Positions 24,264-31,998 of a stretch of 31,998 nt of DNA are shown in pieces. The stretch comes from Actinomycetota bacterium (GTDB taxonomy: Bacteria; Actinomycetota; Thermoleophilia; Gaiellales; Gaiellaceae). Below the pieces are notes generated by a model. The model ran no database searches and was not told the origin of the DNA. It saw nothing but the letters and a program-made list of their open reading frames with translations. Each line of letters starts with the position of its first letter. Positions within the stretch are counted from its first letter, which is position 1. The stretch spans positions 511 through 32,508 of the forward strand of contig VAXD01000060.1 in assembly GCA_005884155.1 (NCBI GenBank), given 5' to 3'. A program made the position numbers and the translations under genes.

Positions 24264-25159
24264 CAGAGCGCGGCGAAGGCCCCGAGACGCCGGGCCACGA
24301 CCAGGTAGACGATCATCACCACGATCGGCACGAGCGTGAACGCCGCCGCCACCGGCAGGTTCGTCCCGTGGTTGTCGTAGATCAGGGTCCCGATGAACTG
24401 CTGGCTCGTGATCAGCTTCGGCGCGATGTAGTCACCGAGCGTGAGGGAGAACGTGAAGATCGAGCCCGCGACGACGGCCGGAAACGCGAGCGGCAAGGTC
24501 ACTCGCCAGAACGTCCGCAGCGACCTGCCGCCGAGGTCGGCGGACGCTTCGAGCAGCGAGGACGGGATCCGCTCGAGCCCCGCGTAGACCGGCAGGATCA
24601 TGAATGGCAGCCAGAGATAGGTGAACACGAGCCAGAGGCCGGCCGACGAGTAGCCGTGGAACGAGATGCCCAACGGGCCGAGGACCCAATTGAGCATGCC
24701 CTCGCCGGACAAAATGATTCGCCACGCGTAGGCCTTCACAAGGTAGCTGGCCCAGAGGGGCATCAGCACCGCAACGACGAGCAGGTTCCTCGCGCGCGGC
24801 GACGCGACGCGGGCCATGTAGTACGCGATCGGGAACGCCAGCACGGCGTCGGCGATCGTGACGAGGGCCGCCATCTGGATCGTCCGCCAGGCGACGTTGC
24901 GGTAGACCGGCTCATCGAAGAGGCGCCGGAAATTGTCCAGCGTGTAGGTGTGCACGACTTGCGAGGTGAAGGGGTCGACGTTCCAGACCGCCGCCAGCAG
25001 GAGGACGATCAGCGAGCCGAGGTAGGCGACGGCCAACCAGCCCAACGGGAGCGCGAGCAGCAGCGCCAGGCTCAGGCGCGGATGGCGGTAGAAGTACACG
25101 GAGAGTCGCCGCCCCGGGCTTCCCCGGGGCGGCGACTGCTCGTACGGAACGGAGGTCAC
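24263..25159 (-). CDS. Polyamine-type ABC transporter permease, PotB-like (set 2)
   Basis: An intact permease of 298 residues from GTG 25159, or 278 from GTG 25099. Six helices are visible, beginning LALLLALPLGWLAVAYLGSLIVLLL. The EAA loop is LLEASADLGGRSLRTFWRVTLPLAFP, and SLTLGDYIAPKLIT is a conserved PotB/PotH segment. The longer version would translate through a perfect 15-bp inverted repeat; the later GTG would leave this as an intergenic hairpin after the binding-protein gene. Neither start has a good ribosome site. Its companions on both sides (binding protein and second permease) are frameshifted, so it may be a remnant. Confidence 0.85.
   Translation of the reverse strand: MTSVPYEQSPPRGSPGRRLSVYFYRHPRLSLALLLALPLGWLAVAYLGSLIVLLLAAVWNVDPFTSQVVHTYTLDNFRRLFDEPVYRNVAWRTIQMAALVTIADAVLAFPIAYYMARVASPRARNLLVVAVLMPLWASYLVKAYAWRIILSGEGMLNWVLGPLGISFHGYSSAGLWLVFTYLWLPFMILPVYAGLERIPSSLLEASADLGGRSLRTFWRVTLPLAFPAVVAGSIFTFSLTLGDYIAPKLITSQQFIGTLIYDNHGTNLPVAAAFTLVPIVVMIVYLVVARRLGAFAAL
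25104..25137. repeat. Perfect 15-bp inverted repeat (stable hairpin)
   Basis: Bases 25104-25118 (AGTCGCCGCCCCGGG) pair perfectly with 25123-25137 around a CTTC tetraloop. The stem is almost all G-C and so very stable. It lies between the binding-protein stop (25179) and the likely permease start, or inside the first 20 codons if the earlier GTG is used. In ABC import operons such stems often protect the abundant binding-protein message and limit permease expression. Confidence 0.7.
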
Positions 25160-25178
25160 GCGGCGAGCGTGCTGACGA

Positions 25179-26352
25179 TCAGCCTCGAATCTCCGTCCAG
25201 GCGTTCACCCAGTCCTGCTGGGTCTTGCAGGTCCCACCCTTGCCGCCGCAGTCCGCGGTGGGCGTCGTCCAGTAGTAGACGTTCTTCCACCACGACTCGT
25301 CTGCCGCGTGGAGTTGCGTGCAGAAGTCCTTGTTCGTCGTCAGCGGGCACGCCTTCAGGTTCGCCGGCGCCTCGCCGAAGGACTCGGCCACCTTCGCCTG
25401 GGCCTGCGGGGACTCGATGTAGTTCATCCACATGTACATGCAGTTCGGGTGCGCAGCCTTCGAATAGATCATCCAGGTGTCCGACCAGCCGGTCGTGCCC
25501 TCCTTCGGCTTGATCGCGTTCACCGGCTTCTTGTCAGCCTTGAGGATGTTCTCCATGTAGGGCCAAGTCGTGCCGATCACAACGTCCTTGTTGGCGTACG
25601 ACTGGACCTGCTTCGCGTAGTCGGCCCACCACTCGCCCACGTTCGGCTTGAGGCTCTTGAGCAGGTTGACGGCGGCCGTGAACTGCTTGTCGTTCAGCTG
25701 GTACGGGTTGTCGATGCCGAGGTCGGGCTTGGTCGCCTTCAGGTACAGCGCCGCGTCCGCGATGAAGATCGAATCGTCGTAGATCGAGATCTTCTTCTTG
25801 TACGGCGTGTTCGGGTTCCAGATCGCCGACCAGCTGGTCGGGGCGGGGTTAACGACGGCCCGCGGCCGTGCGGAACGCCGTACGGCTGCCCGTTCAGCGA
25901 GTTGTAGTCCTGGTTCTTGAGGCCGGACGCGACGTCGGCGTAGTTCGGGATCAGCTTCGTGTCCACCGGCGCGACGTCGCCGCGCTTCATCAGCCGGACG
26001 GTCGCGTTACCCGACGCCGAGACACCGTCGTACTGGCCGGTCGAGATCAGGTCGATCATGTCGTCGGACGTGGCTCCGTCCTTCGTCACGACCTTGCAGC
26101 CCGTTTCCTTCGTGAACTGGTCCGCCCACGACTTGTCCGCGTAGCCGGCCCAGATGACGAGATCGACCTCGCCTTCCGCCCGGGCCTTGGACTTGATCTC
26201 GGATAGCGTCGAGCCGAGGCCCTTCACCTCGGTGCTCGCGCCTTTGCTCGCGCTACTTCCTCCGCTGCTTCCGCAGCCTGCGGCGGCGAAGGCGAGCACT
26301 CCGGTGAGGAGCGCGCACGCGCTCCAGCCCGCGAGGCGGGTGAACTGCTTGT

Positions 26353-26356
<4 letters not shown>
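25179..26356 (-). pseudogene. PotD-like solute-binding lipoprotein (set 2), frameshifted
   Basis: ATG 26356, with GGAGAACG just upstream, starts a lipoprotein: a signal peptide ending AAAGC and a Gly/Ser linker, then EGEVDLVIWAGYADKSW as in PotD-like binding proteins. The frame is normal to GQPYGVPHGRG, then derails. Shifting frame near 25855-25866 restores a good sequence (VVNPAPTSWSAIWNP, IYDDSIFIAD, then GEWWADYAKQVQSYA) to the stop at 25179. The family expects about nine residues (ANLLMY-like) between HGRG and VVNP; they are missing and the frame shifts, so a deletion of roughly 25-30 bases is inferred. The product would be truncated and probably inactive unless the sequence is in error. 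Confidence 0.85.
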
Positions 26357-27429
<1,073 letters not shown>

Positions 27430-27438
27430 CGCCGGGCG

Positions 27439-27444
27439 ATTATC
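27439..27444 (-). promoter_or_regulatory. Possible -10 element for set 2 ATPase
   Basis: On the minus strand GATAAT (27444-27439) matches TATAAT at 5 of 6 positions and would start transcription at or within a few bases of the GTG at 27429. No good -35 is seen. It overlaps the stop of the zinc-ribbon gene. Confidence 0.3.
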
Positions 27445-27598
27445 TCTCGTCGGCGCGAGGCGGCGAGCATGACTGTGGCTCGCCTTCGCAGCAGCCGAGC
27501 TTCAAACGGCAACGCGGGCACTGCCACGTGCCATGCCGCCACTCCATCTGCGCTGCACAGCGCAGGCAGCGCTCGCTGGACTCGGACCGCGCTTGCAC
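27440..27598 (-). CDS. Small zinc-ribbon protein (52 aa)
   Basis: A frame from GTG 27598 to TAA 27440-27442 encodes 52 residues with two CxxC knuckles: RCLRCAAQMEW (Cys11, Cys14) and WQCPRCRLKLGCC (Cys27, Cys30), followed by GCCEGEPQSC. The Cys spacing and the conserved Trp residues are those of a zinc ribbon, and the GCCEGEPQSC tail looks like a small protein family I have seen in actinobacteria, of unknown function. A TTG at 27607 is an alternative start. It ends 10 bases before the set 2 ATPase start. This fills what would otherwise be a 200-base empty gap. Confidence 0.65.
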   Translation of the reverse strand: MQARSESSERCLRCAAQMEWRHGTWQCPRCRLKLGCCEGEPQSCSPPRADER

Positions 27599-27627
27599 GC
27601 GGCCCAAGCTAGCGCGCGTCCCCGACG

Positions 27628-28065
27628 TTACGAGGCTTTGCCAGGCGTGTGCAGGAGACTTTCGACCTCCTCCACGCCCTGGACCTTGTGCGCCTTCGAG
27701 ACCAGGTCGTCGATCAGCTCCGCCGAGTCGACCTCGCCGCGGAGGACGATCTTGCCGTTTTCGGCGTTGACGTTGATCTTGCCCTTGGGCACGTCGGGCT
27801 CACGGAAGATCTCCGTCTCGACCTTGCGCGCGAGTGTGACGTCGTCCGGCTGCGGCTTCGGTTCTTCCTTCAGGTGCGTCGCCTGCTTGCCGAGAGCGTT
27901 CGCCCGCGCTGCGGTTCCCTTGATCATGCGCTTGCCGTGGCGGCGCGTAAGTCCTGCGAGCCGGTCCGCGGCCACCTTGCGGCGGCGTCGGCCGTTCTCT
28001 GGGTCGAAGAAGTAGCTGAGCGCAGCCCCGAGGGCGATCAGCCGGAGCCGGCGAGTGCGCGCCAC
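27628..28065 (-). CDS. BON-domain protein
   Basis: A 145-residue protein starting at GTG 28065. Residues 1-22 include a short hydrophobic stretch (LIALGAALSYFFDPENGRRRR), a common membrane-proximal opening in actinobacterial BON proteins. Residues about 76-140 form the BON domain: DVTLARKVETEIFREPDVPKGKINVNAENGKIVLRGEVDSAELIDDLVSKAHKVQGVEEVESLL, read here in short pieces (VTLARKVETEIF, GKIVLRGEV, VQGVEEVESLL). BON domains bind phospholipids or act in envelope stability. The stop codon of the upstream acidic protein lies one base away, so the two are co-transcribed. Confidence 0.85.
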   Translation of the reverse strand: MARTRRLRLIALGAALSYFFDPENGRRRRKVAADRLAGLTRRHGKRMIKGTAARANALGKQATHLKEEPKPQPDDVTLARKVETEIFREPDVPKGKINVNAENGKIVLRGEVDSAELIDDLVSKAHKVQGVEEVESLLHTPGKAS

Positions 28066-28066
28066 C

Positions 28067-28378
28067 TCAGTCGCCCCAGTCGAAGTCGCGCGACTTGCTC
28101 CAGAGCCCTTGTTCCTGCGTTGGGGGCTCCTCCTCGGGCCAGACGTCTTCCTTGAGGGACTCGGGGGCGATCGCCGGCTCCTCGCCGTCCATCGTCTCCT
28201 CGAGCCTCGCCTGCTCCTCGGTCTTGAAGAGCGGGTGATTCTCGAACGGATCCTCGTGCTTGTAGCGGTCGAGCGGCTTCTCGGACTCGAGCTCGGAGTT
28301 CCGCTCCTTCAGCTCGAGATGGTCCTGGATGACTTGTGCAAACAACGAAGAAGATTCCACCGGGACAGGTCCTCCCAT
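28067..28378 (-). CDS. Acidic hypothetical protein (103 aa)
   Basis: A 103-residue hydrophilic protein from ATG 28378; a TTG at 28390 would add four residues. It is rich in Glu and Asp, with a helical start (SLFAQVIQDHLELKERNSEL), a motif PLDRYKHEDPFENHPLFK, and an acidic C-terminus ending DFDWGD. No transmembrane segment or known domain is seen. It lies directly upstream of the BON gene on the same strand with a one-base gap, which suggests a shared stress or envelope function, but that is inference. Confidence 0.65.
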   Translation of the reverse strand: MGGPVPVESSSLFAQVIQDHLELKERNSELESEKPLDRYKHEDPFENHPLFKTEEQARLEETMDGEEPAIAPESLKEDVWPEEEPPTQEQGLWSKSRDFDWGD

Positions 28379-28402
28379 AGTTTCGTCCAACGGCAGGCCA
28401 GT

Positions 28403-30157
28403 CTAACGCCTCTCGGATACGCCGGCGGTCATCACTTTGTTCTTTCCGGCACGTTTAGCCTCGTAGAGGGCCCCGTCGGCGGCGGCGACGAGATTGTCGG
28501 CGCCGGCCGCTTCGGGATAGGCGGCGACGCCGAGGCTGACGGTGACGTGGACCTTCGTCCCGTCCGGCGCGAGGATCGTTCGCTGCTCGAGCGCGACGCG
28601 GGTGCGCTCGGCGAGCCGAGCCGCGCCCTCGAGGTCGGTGCCGGGCAGGACGATTGCGAACTCCTCGCCGCCCCAGCGAGCCGGCAGGTCGATCTCGCGG
28701 ACGCACTCGCGCAGCGTTTCCGCGAACTCCATCAGGACGCTGTCTCCGACCGGGTGACCGAAGCGGTCGTTGATCGACTTGAAGCTGTCGAGGTCGGCCA
28801 AGACGAACGCTACGGAGCCGCCGAACCGCTCGGCGCGCAGCAACTCACCCGCAAGCGAGTCTTCGCACTGCCGGCGGTTCGCGAGCCCGGTGAGCATGTC
28901 GACGAGCGCCTGGCGCGTGACGATCCGGTGCAAGCGGGCGTTCTCGAGCGCGACCGCGGCATGGGCGACGAGCGACGCCGCCATCCGACGTTGCTCGATG
29001 GTGAAGCCGCGCCCGGCGAGCGTGACCGTGCCGAAGCTCTGCCGGCCGGCGGTCAGCGGAAGCTCGAACCGCTCGCCGCGATCCGAGAGCGAGCCCGACT
29101 GGACGACCTCGCCGCCGAGGCCGACTACGAGGCCGCCGGTCGCGCCGGTCGCCTCGACCACCGTCTCGACGATCACGCGTAGGAGCTGGTCGATGTCGTG
29201 CGTGGCTGCGAGCGCCTCGCCGAAGCGCACGGTCGCGTCGCGCAGGCGCCCGCGCTCCGCGTTGAGCTCCGCCATCCGCTCCTCCAGCTGGTCGGCCATC
29301 TCATTGAACGCGAGCCCGAGCCGCGCGAACTCGTCCCGGCCGGAGACCGGGACGCGCCGGTCGAGGCTCCCGCGGGCAATCGCGTTGGCCGCGTCGGCGA
29401 GGCGGCCGAGCGAGACGACGATCGAGCCGCCGACGGCGTAGGCGACGAGACCGATCAGGAAGAGCGAGCCAAGCACGCCGAGGAGCAGCCGGCGGTCGGC
29501 GTCGCCGACGGCGTTGTTGATCCGGCTTTGCGGGGAGACGATCGCGAGCGAGGTCGCCCTCGGGCCACTCTGGGGCGCCGTGGCAAGAGCCCTGTAGCTG
29601 GTGCCGCCCACGTGCAGCGTCCGCGGGGCCACCGGTGGCGGCAGCCTCTCGCCGACGAGCGCGCTCGGGCCGGCGGACACGACACCGTTCTGCACGACCA
29701 GGAGCCTGTCGCCTTCTCTGAGCCCCGCTCGCTGGCCAAGCGACGAGCGGTCCGCCAGCGAAACGCCGGCAAAGAGCGCGCCGAGCTCCCGGCTGCCGAC
29801 GACGACGGTGAACTGCGACGGCGCCCCGATCGTCTTCACCGGGGCCGTCGTAAGAGCCTGTGAGCGCAGCCAAATGGTTTCCTTGCCGGCGAGCATTCGC
29901 CGGAGCGCTTTGCGGTCGTGCCGCTCGAGCGCGTGCTGGAACCGGGGGCTCCTTGCGAGCGCGCTAGCCCGTGTGTTCGTCCGGTCGAGTTCCGCCTTGT
30001 ACGAGCCGTAGACGGCCCGCAAGACGGCCTGGAGGCGAACGTCGACGCCGCGCGTCTCGCTCCGTCGCGCAACCGAATGGAGGCCCCACGCCGCCGCGCC
30101 CAACGGAAGGAGCGAGACGAGCAGGAAATATGCGACCAGCTTCAGTTTGAAGCTCAT
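28403..30157 (-). CDS. Membrane-bound diguanylate cyclase (sensor-HAMP-GAF-GGDEF)
   Basis: A 584-residue signalling protein. Helix 1 (about 7-28) and helix 2 (about 222-246) enclose an extracytoplasmic cache-like sensor with a segment AGLREGDRLLVVQNG. A HAMP linker follows (about 247-300; ARGSLDRRVPVSGRDEFARLGLAFN, read in parts), then a GAF-like domain (about 318-405), then the GGDEF domain (about 415-575). The active-site motif is GGEEF (496-500), and the product-inhibition I-site RxxD is present five residues upstream (REID, 487-490). It should make cyclic di-GMP and be feedback-controlled. No EAL or HD-GYP domain is attached. Confidence 0.93.
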   Translation of the reverse strand: MSFKLKLVAYFLLVSLLPLGAAAWGLHSVARRSETRGVDVRLQAVLRAVYGSYKAELDRTNTRASALARSPRFQHALERHDRKALRRMLAGKETIWLRSQALTTAPVKTIGAPSQFTVVVGSRELGALFAGVSLADRSSLGQRAGLREGDRLLVVQNGVVSAGPSALVGERLPPPVAPRTLHVGGTSYRALATAPQSGPRATSLAIVSPQSRINNAVGDADRRLLLGVLGSLFLIGLVAYAVGGSIVVSLGRLADAANAIARGSLDRRVPVSGRDEFARLGLAFNEMADQLEERMAELNAERGRLRDATVRFGEALAATHDIDQLLRVIVETVVEATGATGGLVVGLGGEVVQSGSLSDRGERFELPLTAGRQSFGTVTLAGRGFTIEQRRMAASLVAHAAVALENARLHRIVTRQALVDMLTGLANRRQCEDSLAGELLRAERFGGSVAFVLADLDSFKSINDRFGHPVGDSVLMEFAETLRECVREIDLPARWGGEEFAIVLPGTDLEGAARLAERTRVALEQRTILAPDGTKVHVTVSLGVAAYPEAAGADNLVAAADGALYEAKRAGKNKVMTAGVSERR

Positions 30158-30231
30158 TCAGACCCCGCTATGGAGAATCGTTCATTTTGCCGATACCCGG
30201 CTACAGTGGATCGGCATATGGAGGGGAGTTT

Positions 30232-30873
30232 GTGAGCAGGATTCTCGCAATCGTCGTGATATCGCTGGCCTTTACGGCCTCGTTAGTCGCCGCGCTGAAC
30301 TTGCCTACGCTCGTAATCGACGGCCGCGCGCCCGTACAGCGCCTCACGATTGCGCCCCGCACCAAGCAGACGACGGTTCAAGCCGCGCCTCTGCCGGCCG
30401 CCAAGCACGTGCAGCCGGCCGCGCCGCCGGCCGTTCAAGGCGTGCTCGCGCCACCGGCGGTCGCGGCTCCGGCCGGTACTGCCACGCTTGTCGTTCGCGC
30501 CCGGCCCGCCGCCGTTCGCGTTCGGCACGTCGTTCGACGCACCGCGCCTGCCCCTGCCGCCCCGGCCGCGAAGCCGCCGCCCCAACCGGTCGCGCCTACC
30601 CCTCAGGCGCCTCCGCTGCCGGCGACGCCCGCAGGCACCAAGCCCAAGCACGAGCATCAGGGACCCAAGGGGAACGGGAACGGGCATGGGCGCGGCCACG
30701 GACCGAAGTCGCCCGCGGGGCCGCCGCCCGGGCACGGGCACGGGCACGACCACGGCAATCATGGGCACGACCACGGCGATGACGGCGGCGACGGGCACAG
30801 CGGTCACGGGCACGGCGACGACGATCAAGGTCAGGACGGCGGCAAGCAGCACGGCGACGGCTCGAAGCACTAG
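30232..30873 (+). CDS. Secreted Pro/Ala- and His/Gly/Asp-rich protein
   Basis: A 213-residue protein from GTG 30232, preceded by GGAGGGGAG at 5-8 bases. Residues 1-22 are a signal peptide or anchor (RILAIVVISLAFTASLVAAL). Residues 25-145 are low-complexity Pro/Ala/Arg. The last 60 residues are a tract of His, Gly, Asp and Lys (GHGHGHDHGNHGHDHGDDGG and similar), which would bind divalent metal ions. No enzyme domain is visible. It diverges from the diguanylate cyclase gene with a 74-base gap, so the two may share a control region. Confidence 0.72.
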   Translation: MSRILAIVVISLAFTASLVAALNLPTLVIDGRAPVQRLTIAPRTKQTTVQAAPLPAAKHVQPAAPPAVQGVLAPPAVAAPAGTATLVVRARPAAVRVRHVVRRTAPAPAAPAAKPPPQPVAPTPQAPPLPATPAGTKPKHEHQGPKGNGNGHGRGHGPKSPAGPPPGHGHGHDHGNHGHDHGDDGGDGHSGHGHGDDDQGQDGGKQHGDGSKH

Positions 30874-30883
30874 CATCCAGCCG

Positions 30884-31057
30884 ATGCCACGCCTCACACG
30901 CCGCGCAGGAACGATCGGGCTCGCGCTGACGATCTGGGACGTCTGGCAGCGGATCCCGCCGCGCCACCGCAAGCAGATCGTCAAGCATGCGCGCAAGCAC
31001 GGCCCCAGGCTGGCCGCGCGCCTGGTGCAGTCGCAATCCCGCCGCCGGCGAAGCTAA
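30884..31057 (+). CDS. Small basic hypothetical protein (57 aa)
   Basis: A 57-residue protein from ATG 30884 to TAA 31055-31057. It opens MPRLTRRAGTIGLALTIWDV, a basic start with a short hydrophobic segment, then WQRIPPRHRKQIVKHARKHG and an Arg-rich end. The amphipathic, strongly basic shape suggests membrane or nucleic-acid contact; similar short proteins exist in Thermoleophilia as far as I recall, with no known role. It begins 10 bases after the His-rich gene stop, so it may be the second gene of that unit. The stop overlaps that of the convergent dehydrogenase gene by two bases. Confidence 0.62.
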   Translation: MPRLTRRAGTIGLALTIWDVWQRIPPRHRKQIVKHARKHGPRLAARLVQSQSRRRRS

Positions 31058-31998
31058 CTCAACGCTTCGCGAACGATGCGGTCCTGCTCGCGCAAGTGCG
31101 CGGTCGGGTAGCCCTCGCTGGGGCTCGCGCGCCACGGGCGGCCCGCGTAACGCAGCGTCACGTCCGCCTGGAGTGTCTCCTCGAGGCGGTGCCGGATCGC
31201 TCGCCACGCTCCCATGTTCTGCGGCTCCTCCTGGGCCCAGACGAGCTCTTCGAGGTTCGGGAACGAGCGGACGAGCTCCCCGGTCCGTGCGACCGGGAAC
31301 GGGTAGAGCTGCTCCACCCGGCCGATCGCGATCCACGGTGCCTCGTGGCGTAGCTCGTGGCCGGCGAGGTCGTAGTAGAACTTGCCCGAACAGAGGACAA
31401 GGCGGCGGACGTTCTCCGGCGAGACGTCGGGATCCGGGATCACCTGGCGGAACGAGCCGTCGGTGAGGTCGGCGAGCGTCGATGAGGCCTCCTTCAGCCG
31501 CAGCAGGCCCTTGGGCGTCATCACGACGAGCGGACGGGCGCTGGGGTCGAGCGCCTGGCGCCGCAGCAGATGGAAGTGCTGCGCCGCGGTCGTGCAGTTG
31601 GCGACGCGGATGTTCTCCTGCGCGGCCAGCTGGAGGAAGCGCTCGAGCCGGGCGCTCGAGTGCTCTGGGCCGTTGCCCTCGTAGCCATGCGGGAGGAGTA
31701 GCGTCAGGCGTGAGGTCTGGCCCCACTTCGAGAGGCCGGAGACGATGAACTGGTCGACCGCGACCTGCGCGCCGTTGACGAAGTCGCCGAACTGGGCCTC
31801 CCAGCAGACGAGCGTCTCGGGCGCTGCGACCGAGTAGCCGTACTCAAACCCGACGCAGGCGAACTCCGACAGCGGCGAGTTGTGCACCTCGAACGACGCG
31901 GCGGCCTCTTTCAGGCTCTGGACCGGCGTGTACGCCTCGCCGGTTCGGACGTCGTGCAGGACGAGGTGGCGATGCGAGAACGTGCCGCGCTCGGTGTC
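31054..31998 (-). CDS. sucA: 2-oxoglutarate dehydrogenase E1 component, C-terminal part
   Basis: The frame enters from the right edge (RGTFSHRHLVLHD from about 31990 downward) and ends at TAG 31054-31056. About 314 residues are seen. The sequence has hallmarks of the E1o C-terminus: SEFACVGFEYGYSV, WEAQFGDFVNGAQVAVDQF, TLLLPHGYEGNGPEHSSARLERFL, LVVMTPKGLLR and VWAQEEPQNMGAW. This thiamine-diphosphate enzyme decarboxylates 2-oxoglutarate in the TCA cycle. The N-terminus is outside the window, so it cannot be decided whether this is a plain SucA or the fused actinobacterial Kgd/OdhA form. Confidence 0.95.
   Translation of the reverse strand, partial: DTERGTFSHRHLVLHDVRTGEAYTPVQSLKEAAASFEVHNSPLSEFACVGFEYGYSVAAPETLVCWEAQFGDFVNGAQVAVDQFIVSGLSKWGQTSRLTLLLPHGYEGNGPEHSSARLERFLQLAAQENIRVANCTTAAQHFHLLRRQALDPSARPLVVMTPKGLLRLKEASSTLADLTDGSFRQVIPDPDVSPENVRRLVLCSGKFYYDLAGHELRHEAPWIAIGRVEQLYPFPVARTGELVRSFPNLEELVWAQEEPQNMGAWRAIRHRLEETLQADVTLRYAGRPWRASPSEGYPTAHLREQDRIVREALS

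Noticed and set aside
30185..30196. Flagellar/WhiG-type promoter suggested by GCCGATAC upstream of the His-rich gene
   Set aside because: The -10-like part fits, but no TAAA-like -35 is found at 15-16 bases upstream, so the match is probably chance.
30730..30860. GGGCACG-type tandem DNA repeats
   Set aside because: They follow from repeated Gly-His codons in one open frame. Spacing is irregular and nothing suggests a mobile or CRISPR repeat.

Overview
The window is one stretch of a very GC-rich chromosome with tightly packed genes, many GTG/TTG starts and 1-4 base start/stop overlaps. The gene set (SigK/RskA-like ECF sigma pair, DUF2630-like and BON proteins, small basic proteins, an E1o-type 2-oxoglutarate dehydrogenase C-terminus) suggests an actinobacterium, perhaps of the Thermoleophilia (Gaiellales/Solirubrobacterales) type. 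That placement is inferred from gene style, not from a marker-gene search.

Left part, plus strand (1-7113). A chain of six coupled genes encodes the end of a DUF4331 protein, an exported TPR protein, two His-rich nickel/cobalt-type membrane transporters, an RskA-like anti-sigma factor and an ECF sigma factor. This looks like a metal-handling operon carrying its own transcription switch. It is followed by ornithine carbamoyltransferase (argF), a rhomboid protease, a 29-residue membrane peptide and a DUF2630-like protein. A strong hairpin terminator at 7133-7165 separates them from a minus-strand protein that joins sigma-70 regions 2 and 4 to a LuxR-type helix-turn-helix. tRNA-Ala(TGC) lies at 8069-8141.

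Middle (8299-14621): a small hypothetical, an MmcQ/YjbR protein, a lytic transglycosylase, a GNAT acetyltransferase, a glutamate-1-semialdehyde-aminomutase-like enzyme, a 40-residue basic ORF and a 961-residue secreted protein made of eight Fn3-like modules.

Right-centre (14725-27598, all minus strand): a polyamine (putrescine-type) uptake and breakdown locus. Read in the direction of transcription it holds a zinc-ribbon peptide, transporter set 2 (ATPase, binding protein, permease, permease), an aminobutyraldehyde-type dehydrogenase, an Lrp/AsnC regulator with its own promoter and palindromic operator, transporter set 1 (ATPase, binding lipoprotein, two permeases), a class III aminotransferase and a PuuB-like FAD oxidase. 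The expected scheme is import of the amine, removal of an amino group by transamination or oxidation, and oxidation of the aminoaldehyde to the acid. In set 2 the binding protein and the second permease each carry a short deletion that shifts the frame, whereas set 1 is intact.

Right end (27628-31998): a BON-domain protein, an acidic hypothetical, a membrane diguanylate cyclase, a secreted His/Gly/Asp-rich protein, a small basic protein and the C-terminal part of the 2-oxoglutarate dehydrogenase E1 subunit, which runs off the window. No CRISPR array, insertion sequence or phage gene was seen, and no gene-free stretch exceeds 300 bases.
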